Shown: positions 1-7,153 of the stretch, piece after piece | Numbering within the stretch: position 1 is the first letter of the stretch | Layout of the letters: every line of letters begins with the position of its first letter | Origin: Gammaproteobacteria bacterium | Lineage (GTDB): Bacteria; Pseudomonadota; Gammaproteobacteria; Xanthomonadales; Wenzhouxiangellaceae | DNA: 10,308 nucleotides | Direction of reading: 5' to 3' | Assembly (NCBI GenBank): GCA_003561495.1 | Contig: PWWM01000122.1 | Coordinates: 1 to 10,308 of the forward strand | The notes under the pieces: model-generated | Told to the model about the DNA's origin: nothing | Seen by the model: only the letters and a program-made list of their open reading frames with translations | The model's database searches: none | Translations under genes and position numbers: made by a program

Positions 1-1860
1 CCAGTCGATGTAGCTGACCAGGTCATCCAGTGGCCAGTTTTCAATAACATGCAGGCCCGGTCGAGCAGGTGCTTCCGGGGTGTGGGTTTCCCAGTCGGGT
101 TTAAAGGCATTGGCGCGAGCCTTGTCGAGACTGATCAGGGGCTTGCGGGATTTCTTGCTTGCTGCACGGTCCCGGTAATCGGCATAGTCATCGCGAATTT
201 TGCGAGTATAGTTGTCCCGGTGAGTCTTGCTGGAGAGTTTGCGCGCAACATCCACAGAGCGTGATGCATCCTTGACCCAGACCACGCCGTTGGGGTAGGC
301 CGGGTCGATCTTGAGCGCGGTATGGGCACGCGAGGTTGTGGCGCCACCGATCATCAATGGCAAGTCAAACTGCTCGCTGTTCATGGCCTCGGCGACAGTG
401 ACCATCTCGTCCAGTGACGGGGTGATCAGGCCGGACAGGCCGATGACATCGACGTTTTCCTTGCGCGCTTCCTCGAGAATCTTCTCGACCGGCACCATCA
501 CGCCCAGGTCATGAATATCGAAACCGTTGCACGCCAGCACAACGCCAACGATGTTCTTGCCGATGTCGTGCACATCGCCCTTGACGGTGGCCAGCAGGAC
601 CTTGCCCTTTTTTTCGCCGGCTTTCTGCTCCTTTTCCAGGTACGGGACCAGGTGAGCGACTGCCTTTTTCATGACCCGGGCCGACTTGACCACCTGGGGC
701 AGAAACATCTTGCCGTCACCGAACAGGTCACCGACATAATTCATGCCGTCCATCAGTGGACCCTCGATGACCTCCAGTGAACTGGGAAGCTGCTGACGGG
801 CTTCCTCTGTGTCCTCGATGACATACTTGTCAATCCCCTTGACCAGCGAGTACTTGAGCCGCTCGGCGACCGGCTTGTCTCGCCAGGCCTCGTCCTTTTC
901 CTGTTTCTTGCCTTCGCCCTTGTATTGGTCGGCAGCTTCCAGAAGGCGTTCGGTGGCGTCTTCGCGGCGATTGAGAACGACATCCTCGACCAGTTCACGA
1001 AGCTCAGGATCAATATCGTCGTAGACCTCGAGCTGACCGGCATTGACAATGCCCATGTCCATGCCGGCCTTGGTGGCATGGTAAAGAAACACCGAATGCA
1101 TGGCTTCGCGCACGACATTGTTGCCGCGAAACGAAAACGACATGTTGGACACGCCGCCCGAGACATGACAATGCGGAAATCGTTTTTTCAATTCCCGGGT
1201 GGCATTGATGAACTCCATTGAATAGTTGTTGTGCTCATCCATGCCGGTGGCGACCGGAAAGATGTTCGGGTCGAAGATGATGTCCTCGGGTGGAAAGCCC
1301 GCTTGTTCGGTCAGGAGCTTGTGCGCCCGCGATAGACACTCGACCATGCGCTCGGCCTGGTCGGCCTGGCCGGTCTCGTCAAAGGCCATGACCACGACGG
1401 CCGCACCATAGCGACGGATACACCGGGCCTGCTCGAGGAACTCCTCTTCCCCTTCCTTGAGGCTGATCGAGTTGACAATCCCCTTGCCCTGAAGGCAGCG
1501 CAGTCCGGCCTCGATGACATGAAACTTGCTGGAATCAACCATGACCGGAACCCGCGCGATATCGGGTTCGGCCGCAATCAGGTTGAGAAAGCGCACCATG
1601 GCCTCCTCGGCATCGAGCAGGCCCTCATCCATGTTGACATCGATGATCTGGGCGCCGTTTTCAACCTGCTGCAAGGCGACCTCGACCGCCTCGTCATATT
1701 TCTCGTCGAGAATCAGGCGCTTGAATCGCGCCGATCCGGTGACATTGGTGCGTTCACCAACGTTGACGAAATTGAGTTCCGGGGTAATGATCAGTGGTTC
1801 AAGCCCACTCAAGCGCGTGTAACGTGGGCTGGTTTCGTTTTGGTCAGCGGAGTCGTTCAT
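1..1860 (-). CDS. metH: Methionine synthase part 2: folate-, cobalamin- and AdoMet-binding modules (partial, cut at window edge)
   Basis: This is the C-terminal portion of cobalamin-dependent methionine synthase, which moves a methyl group from methyltetrahydrofolate via methylcobalamin to homocysteine in the cytoplasm. The frame is open for 620 codons and runs off the left edge. Residues about 20-310 are the pterin-binding domain (NVGERTNVTGS near residue 30). Residues about 330-415 are the cobalamin cap helices (MDGMN, GKMFLPQVVKSARVMK). The B12 domain follows with DVHDIGKN, whose His431 is the lower cobalt ligand. The activation domain begins near residue 600, and the window ends at its SYIDW motif. 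There is no homocysteine domain: that is the separate upstream gene. The ATG at 1860 overlaps the upstream stop as ATGA and has no good ribosome binding site, so I infer translation by coupling. With part 1, the modules add up to an ordinary MetH. Identity is certain; the rest of the activation domain is outside the window. Confidence 0.96.
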   Translation of the reverse strand, partial: MNDSADQNETSPRYTRLSGLEPLIITPELNFVNVGERTNVTGSARFKRLILDEKYDEAVEVALQQVENGAQIIDVNMDEGLLDAEEAMVRFLNLIAAEPDIARVPVMVDSSKFHVIEAGLRCLQGKGIVNSISLKEGEEEFLEQARCIRRYGAAVVVMAFDETGQADQAERMVECLSRAHKLLTEQAGFPPEDIIFDPNIFPVATGMDEHNNYSMEFINATRELKKRFPHCHVSGGVSNMSFSFRGNNVVREAMHSVFLYHATKAGMDMGIVNAGQLEVYDDIDPELRELVEDVVLNRREDATERLLEAADQYKGEGKKQEKDEAWRDKPVAERLKYSLVKGIDKYVIEDTEEARQQLPSSLEVIEGPLMDGMNYVGDLFGDGKMFLPQVVKSARVMKKAVAHLVPYLEKEQKAGEKKGKVLLATVKGDVHDIGKNIVGVVLACNGFDIHDLGVMVPVEKILEEARKENVDVIGLSGLITPSLDEMVTVAEAMNSEQFDLPLMIGGATTSRAHTALKIDPAYPNGVVWVKDASRSVDVARKLSSKTHRDNYTRKIRDDYADYRDRAASKKSRKPLISLDKARANAFKPDWETHTPEAPARPGLHVIENWPLDDLVSYIDW

Positions 1861-2897
1861 GCGGCAATCTTGTGTTGAATGTTTCGTGGCTTGCATTCGG
1901 AGACGGCCTTGACGATGGCCTGCAAATGATCCGGGGTGGTCCCGCAACAGCCTCCGATGATGTTGACCAGCCCTTCTCGGGCGTAGGTGCCAATGACGCC
2001 GGCCATTTCTTCCGGGGATTCATCGTACTCTCCGAACTCGTTGGGCAATCCGGCGTTGGGGTGCGCTGTGACCAGGCATTCGGCCACGCGGCTCAATGAT
2101 TTCACATGGGTCTTGAGCTGATCTGCCCCCAGTGCACAGTTGAAGCCCACGCCCAGGGGGTTGGCGTGAGCGATCGAATAGTAAAATGCCTCGGGAGTCT
2201 GTCCGGACAGGGTTCGACCACTGGCATCGGTGATGGTCCCTGAAATCAGCAGCGGCCATTGTTCACCCCGGCCCTGGAATTCTTCCTGCACGGCATAGAT
2301 GGCCGCCTTGGCGTTGAGGGTGTCGAATACCGTCTCGATCATGATCAGATCGACGCCGCCATCAAGCAGACCGCGAGTGGCTTCCTGGTACGCTTTGACC
2401 AGGGTGGCGAAGTCTATGTTGCGATAACCGGGGTTGGAAACATCCGGTGAAATCGAAGCGGTTCGGTTGGTCGGGCCGATCACGCCGACGACAAAGCGTG
2501 GTTGGTCGGGGTTTTCCGATTCGACCGCATCGCAAGCCTTGCGGGCGACGACAGCGGCTTCCCGGTTGATTTCCTCAGACAGCTCTTCCAGTGCATAGTC
2601 GGCCTGGCTGATCCGATTGGCGTTGAAGGTATTGGTCTCGACCATGTCGCAGCCCACTGCCAGAAATTGCCGGTGAATGTCCTCAATAAGGTCTGGACGA
2701 GTCAGGCTGAGCAGGTCATTGTTGCCCTTGAGGTCATCGGAGTGGCTGTCGAAACGACTGCCGCGATAATCCTTTTCGGTCAAGCCGGCTTGCTGGATCA
2801 TGGTACCCATGGCGCCATCCAGCACCAGGATGCGTTCCTTGAGTGCAGTTGAAAGTAATTGGACCCGTTCGGGGTCGTGCCACTTGAGTTGATTCAT
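1857..2897 (-). CDS. metH: Methionine synthase part 1: homocysteine-binding (zinc) module
   Basis: This 346-residue protein is only the homocysteine S-methyltransferase domain of MetH. It opens with the typical LVLDGAMGTMIQ near residues 25-34. It carries all three zinc-binding cysteines that activate homocysteine: Cys254 in GFNCALGA, and Cys317 and Cys318 in IIGGCCGTTPDH. In Escherichia coli the same domain is fused to the folate and B12 modules in one chain of about 1,227 residues. Here it ends at a true TGA stop, and the remaining modules begin at the overlapping ATG. The two products presumably assemble. The cut lies at the natural linker between domains and nothing is missing on either side, so this is a stable split rather than a decayed frameshift. 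Split metH is known from Xanthomonas relatives. The start at 2897 overlaps the sahR stop (ATGA), placing it in the same operon. A stand-alone BHMT/MmuM-type enzyme is possible but unlikely given the next gene. Confidence 0.95.
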   Translation of the reverse strand: MNQLKWHDPERVQLLSTALKERILVLDGAMGTMIQQAGLTEKDYRGSRFDSHSDDLKGNNDLLSLTRPDLIEDIHRQFLAVGCDMVETNTFNANRISQADYALEELSEEINREAAVVARKACDAVESENPDQPRFVVGVIGPTNRTASISPDVSNPGYRNIDFATLVKAYQEATRGLLDGGVDLIMIETVFDTLNAKAAIYAVQEEFQGRGEQWPLLISGTITDASGRTLSGQTPEAFYYSIAHANPLGVGFNCALGADQLKTHVKSLSRVAECLVTAHPNAGLPNEFGEYDESPEEMAGVIGTYAREGLVNIIGGCCGTTPDHLQAIVKAVSECKPRNIQHKIAA

Positions 2898-3823
2898 TTT
2901 TTTCTTGCCAGAAGAGTGATGATCTTGAAGTTGGGTGTCTTGCGCTCGATCGAGGTGACCCGGCAGCTTTGCACGGACAGGCCCGAAGCTTCAGCCATCT
3001 GCTTGAGCTCGGTTTCCTTGAAGCCGTTGTTGAGATGTCCGTAGGTCTTGACCTCGTTGCTGTAGCGGTGCTTCTTGAGGGTCGCGGCAACCAGGCGTCC
3101 CCCGGTCGTCAACACCCGGGAAGCCTCGGCGATTGCAGCACCGGGATTTTTGCTGTAAGTCAGGGCATGCATCATCAGAATGGTTTCGAAACTACCGTCC
3201 TTGAAGGGCAACTCGTGCATGTCGGCCTGATGGAAGTTCACGTTCGGGAAGGGTTCGACTCTTGCTCGACCGGCACTGACGACCTTGGGAGAGAGGTCCA
3301 CGCAGTCGATGGATTCGGCCACATTGGCCAGCAATTCGCCCATGACCCCGTCGCCGGAGGCGATGTCGAGAACGCGCCCTGGTTCCATCAACTGAACCAT
3401 GGCCCGGGCAGTGGCCTCCCAGGTTCTTCCCGGAGAATAATGGCGTTCCATGTCGCCGGCTACGGCATCCGGCCAGTTGCGGGCGATTGCCCGGTTGGCC
3501 AGTACTTCGTCCAGATGCTCGCCATCGTCCTTGATCAGGGCATCATCGAGATTCCTGCGCAGCACCGTCCACAGACCGATCACCCCGGCATTGTCATCGG
3601 TGGTGTTGAGGCGATAGTAGACCGAGACACCCTCGCGGCGATCGGAAACCAGCCCGGCTTCGCGCAGTCTGGCCAGATGTGTTGACACACGCGGCTGGGC
3701 CAGCCGAGTGACCTGCGCCAACTCGGCGACGGTCAGTTCCTCGCGGTCGAGCAGGGCCAGCAGACGCAGCCGCGTGACATCGCCGAGCAGTCCGCAGTGA
3801 CGGCTGATCAGTTCGAGATTGAT
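2894..3823 (-). CDS. sahR: ArsR-family repressor fused to a SAM-methyltransferase-like sensor domain, SahR type
   Basis: The N-terminal part (residues about 1-75 from position 3823) is an ArsR winged helix: HCGLLGDVTRLRLLALL, then TVAELAQ, then recognition helix QPRVSTHLARLREAGL and wing DRREGVSVYYRL. A linker with SPGRTWEA leads to a class I methyltransferase fold with VLDIASGDG (motif I, near 151-159), VDLSPKVV and ADMHELPF. This architecture matches SahR, which represses SAM-cycle genes including metH and releases DNA when S-adenosylhomocysteine binds. Being first gene of an operon with metH supports that role; ligand and targets are inferred. Motif I has Ala in place of the first Gly. The stop overlaps the metH start. 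The start is a problem: the frame reaches a stop at 3836-3838 with no ATG, GTG or TTG before the TTG at 3721, which would remove half the helix-turn-helix domain. I place it at ATC (3821-3823), 7 bases after AAAGGA; CTG at 3809-3811 is an alternative. Other ArsR-methyltransferase fusions remain possible. Confidence 0.8.
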   Translation of the reverse strand: MNLELISRHCGLLGDVTRLRLLALLDREELTVAELAQVTRLAQPRVSTHLARLREAGLVSDRREGVSVYYRLNTTDDNAGVIGLWTVLRRNLDDALIKDDGEHLDEVLANRAIARNWPDAVAGDMERHYSPGRTWEATARAMVQLMEPGRVLDIASGDGVMGELLANVAESIDCVDLSPKVVSAGRARVEPFPNVNFHQADMHELPFKDGSFETILMMHALTYSKNPGAAIAEASRVLTTGGRLVAATLKKHRYSNEVKTYGHLNNGFKETELKQMAEASGLSVQSCRVTSIERKTPNFKIITLLARKK

Positions 3824-3848
3824 AAGGGTATCCTTTTATCGCGATCAA
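3819..3848. promoter_or_regulatory. Imperfect inverted repeat, candidate operator for the ArsR/SahR-type regulator
   Basis: On the minus strand the core is GATAAAAGGATACCCTTATC (3821-3840), with arms GATAA and TTATC around a 10-base centre. The flanks TTGAT (3819-3823) and ATCAA (3844-3848) are also complementary but not equally spaced. The repeat lies just downstream of the predicted sahR promoter and covers its ribosome binding site, a sensible place for an autorepressor. It also lies upstream of the divergent GGDEF-EAL gene. The symmetry is seen in the sequence; binding by the regulator is inference, and I did not match it to a known SahR consensus. Confidence 0.4.
3831..3836 (-). promoter_or_regulatory. 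Ribosome binding site pointing to a non-standard ATC start of sahR
   Basis: Read on the minus strand this is AAAGGA, followed by 7 bases and then ATC at 3823-3821 in the sahR frame. It is the best Shine-Dalgarno match near the full-length helix-turn-helix reading frame, and the reason I prefer the ATC start over the internal TTG at 3721, which has no well-placed site. Confidence 0.45.
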
Positions 3849-3861
3849 GAGATATTTTAAC

Positions 3862-3890
3862 AGCATAGCGATTGTATGGATGGCATTCAA
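3862..3890 (-). promoter_or_regulatory. Sigma-70-like promoter for the sahR-metH operon
   Basis: On the minus strand TTGAAT (3890-3885) and TATGCT (3867-3862) are separated by exactly 17 bases. Each hexamer matches four of six consensus positions. A transcript would begin near 3855, about 30 bases before the proposed sahR start and directly ahead of the inverted repeat at 3819-3848. It is the only obvious promoter-like pair in this intergenic region in that direction. Confidence 0.5.
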
Positions 3891-3964
3891 GGCGGTGGGC
3901 GGTTCTGGACCGGCTCAGGGATGTCGCTGCTCGAGCAACGGCATGGTAGGCTTGGGCGCATGGG

Positions 3965-6100
3965 ATGCTGATGCTGCAATCCAATCGATCATCGGGGACG
4001 AGAGAATTGCCAGGACAAGGGCTCATCGAGACAGCCACCAGCCAGGACGATGAATGGTACCCGGCTTTTGCGCGGGCGGTCATTGACTGCCTGCCGGGCA
4101 TTTATTTCCTGATTGACGATCAGGGAGTATTCCGTCACTGGAACGCCAATCTCGAGAAGGTCACCGGTTATTCCTCGGCGGAGCTGGCACAGCTTTCTGC
4201 TCTGGATCTGTTTGATCCGCAACTCGGCGACAAGGTGCGTGGCATGATGCAGACGGCGCTGGAGACCGGTCGTGCCGCATTCGAGGCCCCGCTGATGACG
4301 CGCTTTGGCACCACCCAGTCCTTTCGCTATTATGGCCGATTGCTGGAGCTGGGTGACCGACGTTACATCGCCGGTCTCGGGCTGGATTCCAGTCACCTGG
4401 CCAAGGCCCGGCAGGCCCAGGCCGAGCAGGCTCAGCAATTGAGTCATCTGGCTTCACATGTGCCCGGCGTCATCTACCAGTTGCGTCTTGATCATGATCG
4501 TGGCCTGTTCAGCATGCCGTTTGCCAGCAACAAGCTTTTCGAGGTTTTCGGAGTTCACCACGATGAGGTCAGAGAAAACGCCCGGGTTTTGTTTGAGCGG
4601 ATTTTCGAAGACGATGTCAACCGCGTCATGCGTGCGGTCGAGATCAGCGCCCGTGATCTGACCCTGTTCCGACAGCAATTCCGTTTGAGTCCCCCGGGCG
4701 GTGGCGAAGAGCATGCCGAGTGGGTGGAGGTCGAGTCCACTCCCGAACGACTTGACGATGGCCATGTGGTCTGGCATGGCTTTGCTCGCCTGGTGACTGA
4801 GCGTCGTCGGATGGAGGACGAGCTGACCCGTCTGGCCTACACCGACTCGCTGACCGGAATGCCCAATCGCACCCAGTTGCAGATCATGCTGGATGAGCAG
4901 ATTGCCGATGCCTCCGTCATTGGCAATGGCTTGGCGATCCTGCATCTGGATCTGGACCATTTCAAGGACATCAATGATGTCTGGGGACATTCCACGGGCG
5001 ACCGTTTGCTGGCACGGCTGGCCTCGCGATTGAACGATAGTGTTGGCGAGAAGGCGGTCATTGGACGCCTGGGCGGGGATGAGTTTCTGGTGTTGCTGGA
5101 AGGTCCGGACGTGGACAGACGAGCCGGTGAACTGGCCAAGCGACTGTGCGGGGTCCTCGAGTCGCCGCTGGAACTGGAGCGTCGTGTGGTCACCGTGACC
5201 GGCTCGGTAGGTATCAGCCTGTTTCCCCAGGATGGTGAAACCGCCGAGGACTTGTTGCGCCACGCGGACGCCGCCGTCTACAAGGCCAAGGCCGCTGGAC
5301 CGGGAACCTGGGCTCGCTATACACCCGAGCTTACCGCTGCCGCCATGGCCCGTCGTTATCTGGAAACCGAACTACGGTCAGTCATTGAACACAACAAGCT
5401 CCAGGTGGCTTTGCAGCCCATTGTCGAAGTCGCTACTGGAAGGACTCGTGGCTATGAGGCGCTGGCTCGCTGGCATCATCCCGAGGATGGCTGGATTGAT
5501 CCTGAACAATTCATCGCACTGGCCGAAACGCGAGGCCTGATCACGGCGCTGGGCGAGCAGGTCTACCGCAAGGCCATGGCCGAGGTGGCCGGTCAGGATG
5601 ACAAGGTGCTGTCGATCAACGTGGCGCCGGGGCAATTGTGCGATCCCGGGTTTGCCGAAATGTTGGTGGCGATGGCCAGAAGCTGCGGCATGGCGCCCAC
5701 GCGGCTTGAAGTCGAGATTACCGAGCGGGTCTTCATGGAGGAAAACGTCGCTGCGCTGGAGCAGTTCAAGCGCCTGCGAGAATATGGCATCAGCCTGGCC
5801 ATTGACGATTTCGGCACCGGGTATTCATCGCTGGCCTATTTGCGCAAGCTGCCGATTCAGCGGCTCAAGATCGATCAGAGTTTCGTGCGTGATGTGGATT
5901 CGATTCGCGAAAATGCGGCCATCGTCAAGGCCATTGTCGCCATGGCCAGAGAGCTGGGTCTTGCGGTTACCGCCGAGGGCGTGCAGACCGCTGCCGAGCT
6001 GGAGTTTCTGCGCGGCATTGGTTGTGACCTGGCCCAGGGATGGCTCTTCAAACGCGGTGAGTTGATCGGTGGAAACCCGGGCAGACCCTACAGGAAGTAG
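3965..6100 (+). CDS. PAS-PAS-GGDEF-EAL cyclic di-GMP turnover protein
   Basis: This 711-residue protein is a hybrid diguanylate cyclase/phosphodiesterase. Residues about 32-145 form a PAS domain (LPGIYFLIDDQGVFRHWN, VTGYS). Residues about 160-280 form a second, less typical PAS-like domain, followed by a short helix into the cyclase. The GGDEF domain (about 285-450) has an intact GGDEF at 370-374 and the metal-site Asp329 in LDLDHFKDIN. The RxxD product-inhibition site expected just before it is absent. The EAL domain (about 465-700) has EAL at 498-500, Asn552, Glu587 (ITE), DDFGTGYSS (614-622), Lys635 and Glu671 (AEG), so the phosphodiesterase residues look complete. There is no membrane segment or signal peptide, so it is probably cytosolic and senses its signal through PAS. 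Which activity dominates cannot be read from the sequence. Start: ATG at 3965, with a second in-frame ATG at 3971; neither has a strong ribosome binding site. The gene stands alone, divergent from sahR and convergent with mlaA. Confidence 0.95.
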   Translation: MLMLQSNRSSGTRELPGQGLIETATSQDDEWYPAFARAVIDCLPGIYFLIDDQGVFRHWNANLEKVTGYSSAELAQLSALDLFDPQLGDKVRGMMQTALETGRAAFEAPLMTRFGTTQSFRYYGRLLELGDRRYIAGLGLDSSHLAKARQAQAEQAQQLSHLASHVPGVIYQLRLDHDRGLFSMPFASNKLFEVFGVHHDEVRENARVLFERIFEDDVNRVMRAVEISARDLTLFRQQFRLSPPGGGEEHAEWVEVESTPERLDDGHVVWHGFARLVTERRRMEDELTRLAYTDSLTGMPNRTQLQIMLDEQIADASVIGNGLAILHLDLDHFKDINDVWGHSTGDRLLARLASRLNDSVGEKAVIGRLGGDEFLVLLEGPDVDRRAGELAKRLCGVLESPLELERRVVTVTGSVGISLFPQDGETAEDLLRHADAAVYKAKAAGPGTWARYTPELTAAAMARRYLETELRSVIEHNKLQVALQPIVEVATGRTRGYEALARWHHPEDGWIDPEQFIALAETRGLITALGEQVYRKAMAEVAGQDDKVLSINVAPGQLCDPGFAEMLVAMARSCGMAPTRLEVEITERVFMEENVAALEQFKRLREYGISLAIDDFGTGYSSLAYLRKLPIQRLKIDQSFVRDVDSIRENAAIVKAIVAMARELGLAVTAEGVQTAAELEFLRGIGCDLAQGWLFKRGELIGGNPGRPYRK

Positions 6101-6101
6101 G

Positions 6102-6851
6102 CTACCAATCCTCCCAGTCATCGTCGTCGAGCCAGGCATCATAGTCGGGTAGCTCGGCATCCTCTCCGAAAATCAGGTGATTGCGCCGCTGCATCCAGCC
6201 ATCGCGCATCATGATGTATTCATCATAGGCGGCAGCCAGTTCAGCATCCAGCGGCAGCAAGCCGGCTCGCATTTGCACGACATTCAGGCCAACCAGGAAA
6301 AACGAGCCTTCCTGGTAGGCCAGTCGCCAGGCGACATCCGGCACGGTGTCAACCCCGCGCCCGACGCTGTCGCGAATGGTGGAAGGTCCCAGTAGCGGCA
6401 ACACCAGGTAGCGGCTGTCCTCCCAGCCCCATACCGCCAGGGTCTGACCGAAATCACCTTCGGGCTTGTCGATGTTGCCGGCGCTGGCCACATCGAACAC
6501 GCCAGCCACCCCGTAGAGCGTATTGGTCACGAAGCGCTGAAACTCACTCTCGAGTTCACCTCCGCGTCCCTGCAGGAGCAGATTGACCATGATCACTGGT
6601 GAGCGCAGATTGCGGAAAAAATTGCGGACACCCCGCTGTACCGGGTCGGGGGTCACGCGATCATATCCTCGCGCCAGCGGGCGCAGCACGGCACGATCGG
6701 CCGTTCGATTGAACTGGTGGACGCTGCGATTGAACGGTTCCCAGGGGTCGTCGGGATGACGCTGTTCCGGTGGTGCGGCAGTGCTTGCGCAACCGGCGAG
6801 AACGGCGGCAACCAGTGCAATGGCCAATGACCTCACAATGGCGGGTCTCAT
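6102..6851 (-). CDS. mlaA: MlaA (VacJ) outer-membrane lipoprotein of phospholipid transport
   Basis: MlaA sits in the outer membrane with porins, removes misplaced phospholipids from the outer leaflet and hands them to MlaC. The 249-residue product starts with a lipoprotein signal (hydrophobic stretch 5-20, lipobox LAGC with Cys21). The family signature DPWEPFNR lies at 35-42, DFGQTL at 133-138 and the conserved YLVLPLLGPSTIRD at 148-161. The frame is open further upstream, but the ATG at 6851 is the only start that places the signal peptide at the N terminus. It overlaps the mlaB stop as ATGA. The last 20 residues are strongly acidic and tryptophan-rich (LDDDDWEDW), an extension I do not recognise as part of the core. 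In E. coli mlaA lies away from the other mla genes; here it is the last gene of the same unit. Its stop is one base from the convergent GGDEF-EAL stop. Confidence 0.95.
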   Translation of the reverse strand: MRPAIVRSLAIALVAAVLAGCASTAAPPEQRHPDDPWEPFNRSVHQFNRTADRAVLRPLARGYDRVTPDPVQRGVRNFFRNLRSPVIMVNLLLQGRGGELESEFQRFVTNTLYGVAGVFDVASAGNIDKPEGDFGQTLAVWGWEDSRYLVLPLLGPSTIRDSVGRGVDTVPDVAWRLAYQEGSFFLVGLNVVQMRAGLLPLDAELAAAYDEYIMMRDGWMQRRNHLIFGEDAELPDYDAWLDDDDWEDW

Positions 6852-7153
6852 CGGTTGTCCTCGGAAGTGTCGTTGTCCCAGCCAAGCAACTGACTGGCCT
6901 GGCTTAGACGAGCCAGTACCGTCAAACTCCGAGGCGGGTTGGTGAATTCGATCCGGCAATCCCGGGCGTGAGCCCGGGCTTGCCATTCAATCAGCAGTGC
7001 CAGGGCGCTGGAGTCACTTTTCTCGATGCCGGAAAGATCAATCTGGCTGGGGATGGGCCCGGAAAGAAACAGATTCCGGTTGGCACGGTGAACCTCCGGC
7101 ACCTCGACCAGGGTCAGGCGCCTCGGCAACTCGACGGTCATTTCAGCCGGCAT
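6848..7153 (-). CDS. mlaB: MlaB, STAS-domain subunit of the MlaFEDB transporter
   Basis: This is a small cytoplasmic STAS protein of about 101 residues that, in the family, binds MlaF and stabilises the inner-membrane ABC complex. The recognisable core is IDLSGIEKSDSSALALLIEWQ, matching the STAS strand-helix around the conserved Ser/Thr (DTGGLALL in E. coli), followed by the RSLTVLARLSQASQLLGW helix. Sequence similarity in this family is low, so position between mlaC and mlaA adds much of the confidence. The frame is open to 7249, but that would overlap mlaC by about 100 bases. I use the ATG at 7153, an 11-base overlap with the mlaC end; ATG at 7141, one base after the mlaC stop, is equally plausible. 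The stop overlaps the mlaA start. Confidence 0.85.
   Translation of the reverse strand: MPAEMTVELPRRLTLVEVPEVHRANRNLFLSGPIPSQIDLSGIEKSDSSALALLIEWQARAHARDCRIEFTNPPRSLTVLARLSQASQLLGWDNDTSEDNR

Noticed and set aside
2969..3685. 238-codon open frame on the plus strand
   Set aside because: It lies wholly antisense to sahR, shows no recognisable domain, and is explained by the GC-rich codon pattern of the real gene.
4454..5263. 269-codon open frame on the minus strand
   Set aside because: It is antisense to the PAS/GGDEF region, whose protein motifs are unambiguous; no family features are seen in the opposing frame.
6852..6986. Longer N terminus for MlaA
   Set aside because: It would overlap mlaB by some 135 bases and bury the lipoprotein signal peptide inside the protein.
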